Assembly (NCBI GenBank): GCA_002840835.1
Contig: PHCQ01000003.1
Location: 1 to 64,000, forward strand
Length of the DNA: 64,000 nt
Reading direction: 5' to 3'
Source of the DNA: Betaproteobacteria bacterium HGW-Betaproteobacteria-16
GTDB lineage: Bacteria; Pseudomonadota; Gammaproteobacteria; Burkholderiales; Burkholderiaceae_C
The notes beneath the pieces are model-generated. The model saw only the letters and a program-made list of their open reading frames with translations, had not been told where the DNA came from and did not search any database. This document shows, in pieces, positions 54,323 through 64,000 of this stretch (its first letter is position 1; the number at the start of each line of letters is the position of its first letter). The translations under genes were made by a program, and so were the position numbers.

Positions 54323-55789
54323 ATGGGAAAAGTGACTGGCTTCATGGAGTTTGAGCGACTGGAAGAGGGCTACAAGCCCGTTCCGGAGCGCCTGAAGCAC
54401 TACAAAGAATTTGTGATCGGACTTGACGACAGCCAATCCAAAGTCCAGGCGGCACGCTGCATGGACTGCGGCACACCGTTCTGCAACAGTGGCTGCCCGG
54501 TCAACAACATCATCCCGGACTTCAACGATCTGGTGTACCAGGGCGACTGGAAGAACGCGATCACCGTGCTGCACAGCACCAACAACTTCCCCGAGTTCAC
54601 CGGCCGCATCTGCCCCGCTCCCTGCGAGGCGGCCTGCACGCTCAATGTCAACGATGACCCGGTGGGCATCAAATCCATTGAACACGCCATCATCGATCGA
54701 GCCTGGGCGGAAGGCTGGGTTGCGCCACAACCGGCTCGCCACAAGACCGGCAAGTCGGTCGCTGTGGTGGGCTCCGGCCCTGCGGGCCTGGCTGCAGCCC
54801 AGCAACTGGCCAGGGCAGGGCACGACGTGACGGTTTTCGAGAAGAACGACCGGGTGGGGGGGCTGTTGCGCTACGGCATTCCCGACTTCAAAATGGAGAA
54901 AACCCACATTGACCGTCGCGTGGCGCAAATGGAGGCCGAAGGCGTCGTGTTCCGCACCGGTGTCCTGGTGGGCGCCATGCCCGCCGGCAGCAAAGTGACC
55001 AACGACGCCAAAGAGACCATCAGCGCCGATGAACTCAAGGCGCAGTTCGATGCGGTCCTGCTCACTGGCGGATCCGAGCAGTCTCGTGATCTTCCTGTGC
55101 CGGGACGTGAGCTGGACGGTGTTCATTTCGCCATGGAATTTTTGCCTCAGCAGAACAAGGTGAACGCTGGGGACAAGCTCAAGAAACAGTTGCGCGCCGA
55201 CGGAAAGCACGTGATCGTGATCGGCGGCGGCGACACAGGCAGTGACTGTGTGGGCACGAGCAACCGGCATGGCGCGCTCTCCGTGACCCAGTTTGAGGTG
55301 ATGCCGCAGCCGCCGGAAGAGGAGAACAAGCCGCTGGTGTGGCCTTACTGGCCCCTGAAGCTGCGCACCAGCTCCAGCCATGAAGAAGGTTGCACGCGTG
55401 AATTTGCCATTTCCACCAAGGCCTTTGTTGGTGAAAAAGGAAAAGTCACCGGCCTTCAGACCGTGCACGTGGAAATGAAGGACGGCAAGCTGGTCGAAAT
55501 CGCCGGTACCGAAAAGGAATACAAGGCCGACCTGGTGCTGCTGGCAATGGGCTTTGTCAATCCCGTGGCATCGGTGCTGGAGGCCTTCAACGTGGACAAG
55601 GACGCCCGTGGCAACGCGCGTGCCACGACAGAGTTCACAGGCGGTTACACCACCAATGTGGAAAAAGTGTTCGCCGCTGGCGACATGCGCCGCGGTCAGT
55701 CGCTGGTTGTCTGGGCGATTCGCGAGGGGCGCCAGGCTGCTCGCGCGGTGGACGAGTTCCTGATGGGCTTTTCCGACCTGCCACGCTGA
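54323..55789 (+). CDS. gltD: Glutamate synthase small subunit (NADPH)
   Basis: Electron-input subunit, 488 residues. N-terminal cysteines [14 protein letters not shown] and CPAPCEAAC hold 4Fe-4S clusters; FAD site [19 protein letters not shown] and NADPH site [17 protein letters not shown]. It takes electrons from NADPH to GltB. Confidence 0.97.
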   Translation: MGKVTGFMEFERLEEGYKPVPERLKHYKEFVIGLDDSQSKVQAARCMDCGTPFCNSGCPVNNIIPDFNDLVYQGDWKNAITVLHSTNNFPEFTGRICPAPCEAACTLNVNDDPVGIKSIEHAIIDRAWAEGWVAPQPARHKTGKSVAVVGSGPAGLAAAQQLARAGHDVTVFEKNDRVGGLLRYGIPDFKMEKTHIDRRVAQMEAEGVVFRTGVLVGAMPAGSKVTNDAKETISADELKAQFDAVLLTGGSEQSRDLPVPGRELDGVHFAMEFLPQQNKVNAGDKLKKQLRADGKHVIVIGGGDTGSDCVGTSNRHGALSVTQFEVMPQPPEEENKPLVWPYWPLKLRTSSSHEEGCTREFAISTKAFVGEKGKVTGLQTVHVEMKDGKLVEIAGTEKEYKADLVLLAMGFVNPVASVLEAFNVDKDARGNARATTEFTGGYTTNVEKVFAAGDMRRGQSLVVWAIREGRQAARAVDEFLMGFSDLPR

Positions 55790-55795
55790 ACTCGA

Positions 55796-55817
55796 GGGGC
55801 CGGACATCCGGCTCCCC
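55796..55817 (+). terminator. Possible terminator hairpin after gltD
   Basis: GGGGCCGG-ACAT-CCGGCTCCCC, an 8-pair stem with one unpaired T, just after the gltD stop. No T-run follows, so it may be rho-dependent or only an mRNA 3' stem. Confidence 0.4.
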
Positions 55818-55938
55818 GAAGTTGTTGCGGTGGAGAAATTCAAGCGGCCTGCATGGGACTATTACCGGGGCATCGACCGCTGCCGGGCAAGGTATTCATC
55901 GCGTGCGACAATGAGGGTTTTCCCAGGCCGCAGGCCAC

Positions 55939-56754
55939 ATGAACGAATCTTCTTTCATCGAAATTGATCACGTCACATTCGGCTATGACAGCCGGCGCAC
56001 CATTCTCAGCGACCTTTCGCTGAGTTTTGCGCGAGGCAAAGTCACAGCCGTGCTGGGAGGCTCGGGGTGCGGCAAGACGACCCTGTTGCGCCTGATTGGC
56101 GGTGTGCATGCCCCGAATGCCGGGCGCGTGGTGTTTGACGGCGAGGTCATCGACACCCGCAACAAGGCCCAGTTGTTCACGCTGCGCCGCCGCCTGGGCA
56201 TGCTGTTCCAGTTTGGCGCGCTCTTCACCGACCTTTCGGTGTTCGACAACGTCGCTTTCCCCCTGCGCGAGATGACCGACTTGCCCGAGTCGCTGATCAG
56301 GGACATCGTGCTCATGAAGCTCCATGCCGTGGGCTTGCGCGGAGCAGCGGGGCTGCGCATCAGTGAAGTGTCCGGCGGGATGGCTCGGCGAATCGCACTG
56401 GCAAGGGCCATTGCACTGGATCCTGAACTCATCATGTATGACGAACCCTTCGCCGGTCTGGATCTGGTCTCCATGGGTGTGGCGGCCAAACTGATTCGCA
56501 CGCTGACCGACGTGACGGGTGCCACCACGCTGCTGATTTCACACGATGTGCCTCAATGCATGGCGATCAGTGACTGGGTGGTGCTGATGGCCACTGGCGG
56601 GCGCATTGTGGCCCAGGGTACGCCGGCCGAATTGATGGACAGTGACGAGCCCGAGGTGCGGCAGTTCGTGCGCGGTGAACCCGACGGACCCATCAAGTTC
56701 CACTACCCGGCGCCACCGGTGGCGGTCGACTTTGGGCTGGAGGCCTTGCGATGA
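55939..56754 (+). CDS. mlaF: Phospholipid-transport ABC ATPase MlaF
   Basis: ATPase of the Mla system that keeps outer-membrane lipid asymmetry by moving phospholipids, 271 residues. Walker A GGSGCGKTT, signature SGGMARR, Walker B LIMYDEPFAGLD. It overlaps mlaE as ATGA; the genes that follow encode the rest of the system. Confidence 0.95.
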   Translation: MNESSFIEIDHVTFGYDSRRTILSDLSLSFARGKVTAVLGGSGCGKTTLLRLIGGVHAPNAGRVVFDGEVIDTRNKAQLFTLRRRLGMLFQFGALFTDLSVFDNVAFPLREMTDLPESLIRDIVLMKLHAVGLRGAAGLRISEVSGGMARRIALARAIALDPELIMYDEPFAGLDLVSMGVAAKLIRTLTDVTGATTLLISHDVPQCMAISDWVVLMATGGRIVAQGTPAELMDSDEPEVRQFVRGEPDGPIKFHYPAPPVAVDFGLEALR

Positions 56755-57530
56755 ACGCGCTGCAGCAGCTGGGTCGCAGGGCCCTGGACGTGTTTGCCGC
56801 ATGGGGCCATGGGGCGATGTTCTTCATGGATTTGCTCAGGGCCGTGCCGGCCGGACTGGCCCGTTTTGGCTTGGTGGTGACGCAGATTCACGCCATTGGC
56901 AACCGATCGCTGGTCATCATCCTGGCTTCGGGCCTTGCGGTGGGCTTTGTGCTGGCCTTGCAGCTGTACAACACACTCACCAACTTCGGGGCGGCCGAGT
57001 CGCTGGGCCTGGTCGTCAACTTGTCGCTGGTGCGAGAGCTCGGGCCTGTTGTTACTGCATTGCTGTTTGCTGGCCGTGCAGGCACGTCGCTGACCGCCGA
57101 GATTGGTCTCATGAAAGCGGGCGAACAGATCGCCGCCATGGAACTGATGGCGATCGATCCCCGCAAACGGGTGCTGGCACCGCGTTTCATTGCGGGCGTC
57201 ATTGCCATGCCACTGCTTGCGGCATTGTTTTCGGCCATTGGCATATTGGGCGCCTGGGTTGTGGCCGTTGGCCTGATCGGAATTGATGCTGGCAACTTCT
57301 GGTCGATTCAGCAAAACGGTGTGGACGTGTGGCGAGATGTCGGCAACGGTGTGGTCAAGAGTGCCGTGTTCGGTGTCATCTGCACGGCGGTGGCTTTGTA
57401 CCAGGGCTACGAGACCGAGGCCACCCCAGAAGGCGTGGCCTATGCAACCACCCGTACGGTGGTGACCGCTTCCCTGGGGGTGCTGGCGATGGACTTCATC
57501 CTCACCGCCCTGATGTTCTCGACCCCCTGA
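56751..57530 (+). CDS. mlaE: Phospholipid-transport permease MlaE
   Basis: Inner-membrane permease of the Mla complex, 259 residues, with five or so helices. LVRELGPVVTALLFAGRAGTSLTAEIGLMKAGEQIAAMELM and the GYETEATPEGVAYATTRTVV ending are diagnostic of the MlaE/YrbE family. Confidence 0.95.
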   Translation: MNALQQLGRRALDVFAAWGHGAMFFMDLLRAVPAGLARFGLVVTQIHAIGNRSLVIILASGLAVGFVLALQLYNTLTNFGAAESLGLVVNLSLVRELGPVVTALLFAGRAGTSLTAEIGLMKAGEQIAAMELMAIDPRKRVLAPRFIAGVIAMPLLAALFSAIGILGAWVVAVGLIGIDAGNFWSIQQNGVDVWRDVGNGVVKSAVFGVICTAVALYQGYETEATPEGVAYATTRTVVTASLGVLAMDFILTALMFSTP

Positions 57531-57548
57531 TCATTGAGCAGCTTACGT

Positions 57549-58025
57549 ATGAACAAAAGAAGCATTGAAATTTTCGTTGGCCTGTTTGTCGTCCTCGGGG
57601 CGGCGGGACTTCTCTTCCTGGCCTTGAAGGCGGCCAATCTGGCCAGCTTCACCAATGGCGGCGGAACCTACACCGTGCAGGCCCGGTTTGACAACATCGG
57701 CGGCCTGAAGGCTCGGGCACCCGTGCGATCCGCAGGCGTCAGCGTGGGGCGGGTCACCAGCGTCACGCTGGACACCCAGACCTATCTGGGTTTGGTCACA
57801 ATGGAAATCAACGAGGGGTTCCTGTTCCCTAAAGATTCATCCGCCAAAATTCTCACCGCTGGCTTGCTGGGGGACCAATACATTGGCATTGTTCCCGGTG
57901 GCGACGAAAGAAATCTGGCTGCGGGCGATGTGATCACCCAGACGCAATCGGCCATGGTGCTGGAAAATCTGATCGGCCAGTTCCTGTTCAATCGGGCGGC
58001 GGATGGCGAAGGGCAGGAAAAGTAG
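57549..58025 (+). CDS. mlaD: Phospholipid-transport substrate-binding protein MlaD
   Basis: Periplasmic MCE-domain protein anchored by one helix (SIEIFVGLFVVLGAAGLLFLAL), 158 residues from the ATG at 57549; a TTG at 57534 would add five residues. The MCE core (YTVQARFDNIGGLKARAPVRSAGVSVGRV) is clear, and LFNRAADGEG is the usual C terminus. It forms the hexameric ring on MlaFEB. Confidence 0.94.
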   Translation: MNKRSIEIFVGLFVVLGAAGLLFLALKAANLASFTNGGGTYTVQARFDNIGGLKARAPVRSAGVSVGRVTSVTLDTQTYLGLVTMEINEGFLFPKDSSAKILTAGLLGDQYIGIVPGGDERNLAAGDVITQTQSAMVLENLIGQFLFNRAADGEGQEK

Positions 58026-58117
58026 CTCAGGCGCGGCATCGCCTGGGAATCGCTAGAATCTCAGCCTTTTGCTTGCACCCGCGGGTGTGAGCGAGATTGT
58101 TTGTTCGACTCCAATAA

Positions 58118-58888
58118 ATGCATATGCTGTCCAGGGATGTGAAAAAATTCAGGCGTCTGAAGCTGTTGGGCATTGCTTGCCTGATGGCAATGCTTGGCGC
58201 CTGTGCAACCGGTCCGGATGCCAATCCTCGCGATCCCCTTGAGCCGTTCAACCGGGGCGTCTGGAAATTCAACGACGCGGTGGATGGCGCCGTCGTCAAG
58301 CCCGTTGCAGAGGTGTATCGGGACGTCACGCCGGATCTCGTGCGCACGGGTGTGAGCAATTTCTTCGGCAATCTGAGCGACTTCTGGTCGTTCATCAACG
58401 CCACGCTGCAGGCTCGGCCACAGGAAGCGGTTGAGAATCTGGCTCGATTCAACGTCAACACCATTCTGGGTCTGGGTGGGCTGCTGGATATCGCGTCCGA
58501 GATGGGGATTGACAGAACGAAACTTGATTTTGGCCAGACGATGGGCCGGTGGGGCGTGCCTTCCGGACCCTATCTCGTGCTCCCTCTCCTGGGCCCCTCG
58601 TCTGTCAGGGACGCGGCAGGATTCAGCGTGGAATCTCGGGGTGATCTTGTCATGGGCATCAATCACATCCCGGCGCGCAACTCCCTTTACGCGTTGCGCC
58701 TTGTTGAAACCCGGGCCAATCTGCTTCGTGCCAGTTCGATGCTGGAAGGCGCTGCGCTCGACAAGTACAGTTTCTCAAGAGACTTTTACCTTCAGCGGCG
58801 CGAGAGCCAGATCGAGTCGCTCATCGACAAAGGCGTCGGAAATGGTGGCGAAGGTGATACGGACGATGATACGAATGGCAACGAATGA
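58118..58888 (+). CDS. mlaA: Outer-membrane lipoprotein MlaA (VacJ)
   Basis: Removes mislocalised phospholipid from the outer leaflet and passes it to MlaC, 256 residues. Lipobox LGAC (Cys at about 29), then DPLEPFNRGVWKFNDAVDG, RGGVPSGPYLVLPLLGPSSVRDAAG-type stretch (GVPSGPYLVLPLLGPSS) and the C-terminal acidic tail. Upstream (58054-58059) TAGAAT may be a -10 for a separate start within the operon. No strong ribosome site is seen. Confidence 0.94.
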   Translation: MHMLSRDVKKFRRLKLLGIACLMAMLGACATGPDANPRDPLEPFNRGVWKFNDAVDGAVVKPVAEVYRDVTPDLVRTGVSNFFGNLSDFWSFINATLQARPQEAVENLARFNVNTILGLGGLLDIASEMGIDRTKLDFGQTMGRWGVPSGPYLVLPLLGPSSVRDAAGFSVESRGDLVMGINHIPARNSLYALRLVETRANLLRASSMLEGAALDKYSFSRDFYLQRRESQIESLIDKGVGNGGEGDTDDDTNGNE

Positions 58889-58974
58889 GTTGGAACCCAT
58901 TTTTGAACCTCATCTCCAACGTGTTCCGCAGCCAAGCTGCAATTCCAAGGGCGTCTGGCCCGGAAAGGTATTTC

Positions 58975-59601
58975 ATGCTCAACCGTAGAAGCCTGCTGGG
59001 CGTTGTTGCCATTGCTTCCGGCGCCTTGATTTCCCTGCCATCGTGGGCAGCAGACGAGGCACCTGATGCGCTCGTCAAGCGCATCACCGGCGAGGTCATG
59101 GCCGCAGTGAAGGCCGACCCCGCCATACAGGCCGGTGACGTGAATCGCATCATTGAGCTGGTGGACGCGAAGATCATGCCCAGCGTCAATTTTTCGCGCA
59201 TGACCGCATCGGCCGTGGGCCGCCATTGGCGCCAGGCCACGCCGGAGCAGCAGAAGCAGTTGCAGGAAGAATTCAAGACCCTGCTCGTGCGCACCTATTC
59301 AGGTGCCCTGGGCGAGGTCAAGGATCAGACGGTGACCTTTCGTCCTCTGCGGGCCAGGCCTGAAGACACGGAAGTGGTGGTCAGATCCGAAGTGCGCGGC
59401 CGTGGCGAACCCATCCAGCTGGACTACAGGGTGGAGAAGATGGCCGATGGCTGGAAGATCTACGACCTGAATGTTTTGGGCATCTGGCTTGTCGAAACTT
59501 ATCGAACCCAGTTCTCCCAGGAAATCAACGCGCGCGGCATTGATGGTCTGATTGCAGCGTTGGCACAGCGCAACAAGAGCAACACTGGCAAGACAGGCTG
59601 A
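58975..59601 (+). CDS. mlaC: Periplasmic phospholipid chaperone MlaC
   Basis: Carrier between MlaA and MlaFEDB, 208 residues from the ATG at 58975 (GGAAAGG site). The earlier ATG at 58885 overlaps the mlaA stop, but would place 30 residues before a normal signal peptide (MLNRRSLLGVVAIASGALIS...WAA), so the later start is preferred. Motifs: IMPSVNFSRMTASAVGRHW and DYRVEKMADGWKIYDLNVLGIWL. Confidence 0.94.
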   Translation: MLNRRSLLGVVAIASGALISLPSWAADEAPDALVKRITGEVMAAVKADPAIQAGDVNRIIELVDAKIMPSVNFSRMTASAVGRHWRQATPEQQKQLQEEFKTLLVRTYSGALGEVKDQTVTFRPLRARPEDTEVVVRSEVRGRGEPIQLDYRVEKMADGWKIYDLNVLGIWLVETYRTQFSQEINARGIDGLIAALAQRNKSNTGKTG

Positions 59602-59614
59602 AGGCACCCATTCG

Positions 59615-59896
59615 ATGACCAACCAATCGACTGTCGCGCTGCCCGATCTCGTGACAATGCATGTGGCATCGGGCGTTCTTCAAACGATGTCGAAATCGCT
59701 TGAAGCGCAGACCGAAACCACGGCCACGGTGGACGCGCAAGGATTGCAGACCTTTGACTCTTCTGCGGTCGCCGTGCTGCTGGAGCTCAGACGTGGTCTC
59801 GCACAAAAGGGCCGGCTGCTGCAGGTCATCAATCAGCCGCCCAAGCTGCTGGAGCTCGTGGCCCTGTACGGTGTGAGCGAACTGCTGCCGGCATAA
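59615..59896 (+). CDS. mlaB: STAS-domain protein MlaB
   Basis: Small cytoplasmic STAS-fold subunit of the MlaFEDB complex, 93 residues from the ATG at 59615. The TVDAQGLQTFDSSAVAVLLELRR phosphate/helix motif is typical. It completes mlaFEDACB; the order with mlaB last is common in this group. Confidence 0.85.
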   Translation: MTNQSTVALPDLVTMHVASGVLQTMSKSLEAQTETTATVDAQGLQTFDSSAVAVLLELRRGLAQKGRLLQVINQPPKLLELVALYGVSELLPA

Positions 59897-59939
59897 AATA
59901 CCTGTTTCACCTGCCGTACCAGCACCCAGTGCGCGGCCG

Positions 59940-60908
59940 GTGACCCTCGTGGTCACGCCCGCCATGCCAGCAGTTTCCTTTCAAAACGTCTCCAAAACCT
60001 TTCCTGCTTCGCGAGGCGACATCCATGCGCTCAGCGATGTGTCGTTTGACATCCAGCAGGGGGAGTTTTTTGGTTTGCTGGGCCCCAACGGGGCTGGCAA
60101 GACCACCCTCATCAGCATTCTTGCCGGACTGACGCGCGCCAGCAGGGGACACGTGCTGGTGCACGGAAAGGATGTTCAATCGGACTATCAGGCAGCACGT
60201 CGACAGCTGGGTGTGGTGCCGCAAGAACTGGTGTTTGATCCTTTTTTCAGTGTGCGTGAATCGCTGAAGATCCAGTCAGGCTACTTTGGCATTCGGGGCA
60301 ACACCGCGTGGATTGACGAATTGCTGGAAGGTCTCGGACTTGCGGACAAGGCCGGCGCCAACATGCGCCAGCTCTCCGGCGGCATGAAGCGCCGCGTGCT
60401 GATCGCGCAGGCGCTGGTACACAAGCCTCCCGTGATCGTGCTGGACGAACCTACCGCAGGTGTGGACGTCGAGTTGCGTCAGACCCTCTGGAGGTTCATT
60501 TCCGACCTCAACAAGCGCATGGGCAGCACGGTCCTGCTGACCACCCACTACCTGGAAGAAGCCGAGGCACTCTGCGGGCGCATTGCCATGCTCAAGAATG
60601 GAAGGGTGGTCGCATTGGAGGCCACGTCTGAACTGCTGAGCCGGGCCTCGTCGAATGTGCTGCGTTTCAAGACCGATCAGGTTTTGCCGCCTGATCTCAG
60701 TCAGCTGGCCCGGGTGACGGGCAGGGTTGTCCAGCTGCCCGCGCATGACGCGCTGGAGGTGGAGCGGCTTCTCGCCCGCATGCGCGAGTCGGGGCTCACC
60801 GTGCAAGATGTTGAAATTCGCAAGGCCGATCTGGAAGACGTTTTTCTGGATCTGATGCAGGGGTCCAAAGGGGTGCCCCAGATTCAAGGCGAAGGAGTGT
60901 CGGCGTGA
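59940..60908 (+). CDS. ABC-2 exporter ATP-binding protein (YadG-like)
   Basis: ATPase of an ABC-2-type exporter, up to 322 residues. Walker A GPNGAGKTT, signature LSGGMKRR, Walker B VIVLDEPTAGVD. The GTG at 59940 or the ATG at 59964 may be the start; neither has a clear ribosome site. The next gene is its permease, with a GTGA overlap. It is regularly found after the mla genes in betaproteobacteria, but the cargo is unknown. Confidence 0.88.
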   Translation: MTLVVTPAMPAVSFQNVSKTFPASRGDIHALSDVSFDIQQGEFFGLLGPNGAGKTTLISILAGLTRASRGHVLVHGKDVQSDYQAARRQLGVVPQELVFDPFFSVRESLKIQSGYFGIRGNTAWIDELLEGLGLADKAGANMRQLSGGMKRRVLIAQALVHKPPVIVLDEPTAGVDVELRQTLWRFISDLNKRMGSTVLLTTHYLEEAEALCGRIAMLKNGRVVALEATSELLSRASSNVLRFKTDQVLPPDLSQLARVTGRVVQLPAHDALEVERLLARMRESGLTVQDVEIRKADLEDVFLDLMQGSKGVPQIQGEGVSA

Positions 60909-61660
60909 CGGGGTGGCAGACGCTTTTCTACAAGGAGGTGCTGCGGTTCTGGAAGGTTGGTTTCCAGACCGTCGGCGCCCCCGTGATCACCGCCATTCTG
61001 TACCTCATGATCTTTGGACATGTGCTCGAAGGACGGGTGCAGGTTTACGATTCCATCGGATACACCGCATTTCTGCTGCCTGGCCTTGTGATGATGAGCG
61101 TGCTGCAAAATGCCTTTGCCAACAGTTCGTCGTCGCTCGTGCAGAGCAAGATCATGGGCAATCTGGTTTTTCTGCTGCTCACGCCCCTGTCCCACCGGGC
61201 CTGGTTTGTCGCTTACGTGGGCTCGTCGGTGGTCAGAGGCCTGGCAGTGGGTACCGGGGTGATGCTGGTGACCTGGTGGTTTGCCCGTCCTCCGTTTGAA
61301 TCGCCTTTGTGGATCGGGGTTTTTGCGTTTGCGGGGGCTGCCCTGCTGGGTGCGCTGGGATTGATTGCCGGCCTCTGGGCCGACAAGTTCGATCAGATGG
61401 CGGCATTCCAGAATTTCATCATCGTGCCCATGACGTTTTTGTCGGGCGTGTTTTACTCCATTCATTCCCTGCCGGACTTCTGGCAGAGCGTGAGCCACCT
61501 CAACCCGTTTTTCTACATGATTGACGGCTTTCGATACGGGTTCTTCGGGGTCAGTGATGTCTCTCCCTGGGTGAGCCTGCTCGTGGTCGGTACGGCCCTC
61601 ATGGCGGTGAGCGCTGTTGCGCTTCACTTGCTGCGCATTGGATACAAGATTCGCTACTGA
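60905..61660 (+). CDS. ABC-2 exporter permease (YadH-like)
   Basis: Inner-membrane part of the exporter, 251 residues and about six helices, with the ABC-2 block FIIVPMTFLSGVFYSIHSLPDFWQSVSHLNPFFYMIDGFRYGFFG. It begins with GTG overlapping the stop of the ATPase gene. Substrate unknown. Confidence 0.88.
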   Translation: MTGWQTLFYKEVLRFWKVGFQTVGAPVITAILYLMIFGHVLEGRVQVYDSIGYTAFLLPGLVMMSVLQNAFANSSSSLVQSKIMGNLVFLLLTPLSHRAWFVAYVGSSVVRGLAVGTGVMLVTWWFARPPFESPLWIGVFAFAGAALLGALGLIAGLWADKFDQMAAFQNFIIVPMTFLSGVFYSIHSLPDFWQSVSHLNPFFYMIDGFRYGFFGVSDVSPWVSLLVVGTALMAVSAVALHLLRIGYKIRY

Positions 61661-61668
61661 ACCCCCCT

Positions 61669-61911
61669 ATGACTTCTGACGACCTGCGCTCTCTCATCTC
61701 CGCCGGCCTGCCGTGCGACCACATCGTCGTGTCTGGCGATGGCCGGCATTGGTCTGCGATCATCGTGTCGCCCGCCTTTGAGGGCATGCGTTCCATTGCC
61801 CGCCATCAGCGGGTATACGCCACGCTGGGCTCGCGCATCCAGAGCGACGAGGTTCATGCCTTGTCCATGAAAACCTACACGCCCGCCGAATGGGCCGCTG
61901 CTCAATCCTGA
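61669..61911 (+). CDS. ibaG: BolA family protein IbaG
   Basis: Small BolA/IbaG (YrbA) protein, 80 residues, which works with monothiol glutaredoxins in iron-sulfur transfer and is linked to acid stress. [30 protein letters not shown] is the class-defining segment. As is usual, it sits just before murA, 25 bases away. Confidence 0.88.
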   Translation: MTSDDLRSLISAGLPCDHIVVSGDGRHWSAIIVSPAFEGMRSIARHQRVYATLGSRIQSDEVHALSMKTYTPAEWAAAQS

Positions 61912-61936
61912 GCGCAGATCAAGCACACAACTCCGT

Positions 61937-63217
61937 ATGGACAAATTGCGAATCACTGGCGGGCGCACGCTGCACGGTACCGTTCAGATTTCAGGTGCCA
62001 AGAACGCCGCCCTGCCCGAGATGTGTGCGGCACTGCTGACCGCAGACGCGGTAACGCTGAACAACGTGCCGCGCCTGCGCGATGTGGCGACCATGCGGCA
62101 GTTGCTTGACAGCATGGGCGTGCAGACCGAAACCTCGGGTGATGGTGCCGGAATGAGCTTTCGGGCGGGCGATCCCATCCGGCCAGAAGCCTCGTACGAC
62201 CTGGTGAAGACCATGCGGGCATCGGTGCTGGTGCTGGGTCCCTTGCTTGCCAGGTTCGGGCAGGCCCGGGTGTCCTTGCCGGGAGGGTGTGCGATCGGTT
62301 CACGACCGGTGGATCAGCACATCAAGGGCATGCAGGCCATGGGTGCAGAGATCGACGTGGAACACGGTTACATGGTGGCCCGGCTGGCGTCGGGCCGCTC
62401 GCGGTTGCATGGTGCGCGCATTGCGACCGACATGGTGACGGTCACCGGGACAGAGAACTTTCTGATGGCGGCGGCGCTGGCCGACGGCGAAACCCTGCTG
62501 GAGAACGCGGCCCAGGAACCTGAAATCAGCGATCTCGCAGAGATGCTGATTGCCATGGGCGCCAGGATCGAGGGGCATGGCACCAGCCGCATCCACATTC
62601 AGGGCGTTGATCGACTGAAGGGCTGCACACATCAGGTGGTGGCCGACCGCATCGAGACCGGCACCTTCCTTTGTGCCGTTGCTGCCACCGGGGGCGATGT
62701 GCTTCTGCGCCATGGCCGGGCGGATCACCTTGAAGCGGTGATCGACAAGCTGCGAGAAGCGGGTGCCACGGTCGAAGCTGGCAAGGACGCCGGAGGCGAC
62801 TTCATTCGCGTCCGGTCCTCAGGTCAATTGAAGGCCCAGAGCTTTCGGACCACCGAATACCCAGGGTTCCCGACCGACATGCAGGCGCAGTTCATGGCCT
62901 TGAACAGCATCTCGCAAGGCACCAGCAAGGTGACCGAAACGATCTTCGAAAACCGGTTCATGCATGTCAACGAGTTGGTCCGTCTTGGCGCGCATGTGCA
63001 GACCGATGGCAAGGTGGCGGTGGTGGAAGGCGTTGACAAGCTCCAGGGTGCCACCGTGATGGCAACCGACCTGCGCGCGTCAGCCAGCCTGGTGATCGCT
63101 GGCCTGGTGGCGGAAGGCGAAACCATTGTCGACCGCATCTACCACCTGGACCGTGGCTACGACCAGATGGAGGCCAAGCTTCGCACCATCGGAGCAGATA
63201 TTGAAAGGGTGAGGTGA
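61937..63217 (+). CDS. murA: UDP-N-acetylglucosamine 1-carboxyvinyltransferase
   Basis: First committed step of peptidoglycan synthesis: transfer of enolpyruvate from PEP to UDP-GlcNAc, 426 residues. Catalytic Cys118 is in [15 protein letters not shown], the site blocked by fosfomycin in this family. [15 protein letters not shown] and [16 protein letters not shown] blocks confirm the family. Confidence 0.97.
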   Translation: MDKLRITGGRTLHGTVQISGAKNAALPEMCAALLTADAVTLNNVPRLRDVATMRQLLDSMGVQTETSGDGAGMSFRAGDPIRPEASYDLVKTMRASVLVLGPLLARFGQARVSLPGGCAIGSRPVDQHIKGMQAMGAEIDVEHGYMVARLASGRSRLHGARIATDMVTVTGTENFLMAAALADGETLLENAAQEPEISDLAEMLIAMGARIEGHGTSRIHIQGVDRLKGCTHQVVADRIETGTFLCAVAATGGDVLLRHGRADHLEAVIDKLREAGATVEAGKDAGGDFIRVRSSGQLKAQSFRTTEYPGFPTDMQAQFMALNSISQGTSKVTETIFENRFMHVNELVRLGAHVQTDGKVAVVEGVDKLQGATVMATDLRASASLVIAGLVAEGETIVDRIYHLDRGYDQMEAKLRTIGADIERVR

Positions 63218-63223
63218 AGATCA

Positions 63224-63292
63224 CCCCCGCCGCGCTTCGCGCGAACCCCACTAGGGGACAGCACCAGCGGTCTGGCAAAGCCAGTCCTGCGG
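63224..63292 (+). repeat. GC-rich intergenic repeat, copy C
   Basis: Between murA and hisG: CCCGCCGCGCTTCGCGCGAA, CCCCACTAGGGG, then CACCAGCGGTCTGGC and AAAGCCAGTCCTGCGG. The right half matches copy B (9750-9776) at most positions. Confidence 0.65.
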
Positions 63293-63329
63293 TGTTTCTG
63301 AAACTGCTCACTTCGCAAGGAGCCCTCGC

Positions 63330-63983
63330 TTGATCACGCTCGCATTGTCCAAAGGCCGCATTTACGACGAAACCTTGCCGTTGCTCAAAGCCGCAGGTAT
63401 CGAGGTTCTGGAAGATCCAGAAAAATCGCGCAAGCTGATCCTGTCGACCAACCAGCCCGGCGTGCGCGTGGTGCTGGTGCGGGCCACCGACGTGCCCACC
63501 TATGTGGAATACGGTGGCGCCGATCTGGGTGTGACCGGTAAAGACACACTCATTGAACACGGCGGTCAGGGCCTGTATCAGCCACTGGATTTGCAGATTG
63601 CCCAGTGCAGGATGAGCGTGGCCGTTCGTGCCGACTTTGACTACGCGCGTGCCGTGCGCCAAGGGTCGCGCCTGAAAGTGGCCACCAAGTACACGACCAT
63701 TGCCCGGGAGTTTTTTGCCAGCAAGGGCGTGCATGTGGATCTGATCAAACTCTACGGCAGCATGGAACTGGCCCCGTTGACGGGGCTGGCGGATGCCATC
63801 GTCGATCTGGTGTCCACCGGCAGCACACTCAAGGCCAACCATCTGGTTGAAGTGGAGCGAATCATGGACATCAGTTCGCGGCTCGTGGTCAATCAGGCCG
63901 CGCTCAAACTGAAGCAACGGGCCATCCAGCCCCTACTCGACGCCTTCTCGAAAGCCATCATCAATCCCCCGGTACCGACATGA
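63330..63983 (+). CDS. hisG: ATP phosphoribosyltransferase, short form
   Basis: First step of histidine synthesis, 217 residues, the short HisG type that needs the HisZ regulatory subunit (hisZ is not in view). [20 protein letters not shown], the [14 protein letters not shown] site and [25 protein letters not shown] are diagnostic. The stop overlaps the next start (ATGA). Confidence 0.95.
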   Translation: MITLALSKGRIYDETLPLLKAAGIEVLEDPEKSRKLILSTNQPGVRVVLVRATDVPTYVEYGGADLGVTGKDTLIEHGGQGLYQPLDLQIAQCRMSVAVRADFDYARAVRQGSRLKVATKYTTIAREFFASKGVHVDLIKLYGSMELAPLTGLADAIVDLVSTGSTLKANHLVEVERIMDISSRLVVNQAALKLKQRAIQPLLDAFSKAIINPPVPT

Positions 63984-64000
63984 GCATCACCGCCGTTCCT
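63980..64000 (+). CDS. hisD: First codons of the next his gene (probably histidinol dehydrogenase)
   Basis: An ATG overlaps the hisG stop and opens MSITAVP before the window ends. hisD is the usual gene here, so the name is inferred from order alone. Confidence 0.4.

Overview
The window is ordinary chromosomal DNA from a high-GC betaproteobacterium, most likely a Comamonadaceae member close to Hydrogenophaga or Acidovorax. The evidence is gene order typical of Burkholderiales (pilMNOPQ-aroKB-dgt; gltBD followed by mlaFEDACB, an ABC exporter, ibaG, murA and hisG; ResB/CcsA next to cytochrome c4; groESL with a CIRCE operator) and several copies of a GC-rich intergenic repeat of the kind seen in that family. 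Genes are close-packed and many starts overlap the preceding stop as ATGA or GTGA. I saw no tRNA, rRNA, CRISPR array, prophage or complete insertion sequence.

Layout. 1-6411: oligopeptide-type ABC uptake operon (two permeases, binding protein, two ATPases) with an M20 amidohydrolase inside it. 6569-8474: HexR-like regulator divergent from transaldolase, with a HexR-like palindrome between them and a strong terminator after tal. 8497-15555: xylose locus with a perfect palindromic operator, xylF, xylH, a single-domain xylG, a ROK repressor, xylA and a Gfo/Idh/MocA oxidoreductase. 15593-18504: AraC-type regulator divergent from a secreted tannase/feruloyl-esterase family protein, then a decayed FAD oxidoreductase remnant. 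18683-20988: groESL with terminator, CIRCE and promoter. 21172-24735: a periplasmic-glutaredoxin/membrane-domain fusion and an orphan three-PAS histidine kinase. 24861-28191: metK and two LpxL/HtrB-type acyltransferases. 28235-35330: engB, cytochrome c4, ResB, CcsA, MsrP and MsrQ. 35334-38298: lptM, cyaY and the penicillin-binding protein mrcA. 38568-48502: pilMNOPQ, a small unknown lipoprotein, aroK, aroB, a dGTPase-like gene and an MFS transporter. 48628-49314: RAYT-type Y1 transposase gene. 49514-55789: gltBD. 55939-61911: the Mla phospholipid-transport operon, an ABC-2 exporter and ibaG. 61937-64000: murA, hisG and the first codons of the next his gene.

How the parts fit together. Xylose taken up by XylFHG would be isomerised by XylA; the pentose phosphates made from it would pass through the transaldolase encoded next door, although no xylulokinase is present here. 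The envelope theme is strong: Mla transport, LpxL acyltransferases, PBP1A, LptM, MurA and type IV pili all concern the cell envelope. Redox and periplasmic protein quality control are represented by System II cytochrome c maturation, MsrPQ and the glutaredoxin-membrane fusion.

I found no wholly new multi-gene system. The least explained items are an xylG whose 5' end is built from an intergenic repeat, a tannase-family enzyme that has lost both family disulfide cysteines next to its catalytic serine and histidine, the solitary Ig-like lipoprotein inside the pil-aro cluster, and the glutaredoxin-membrane fusion.
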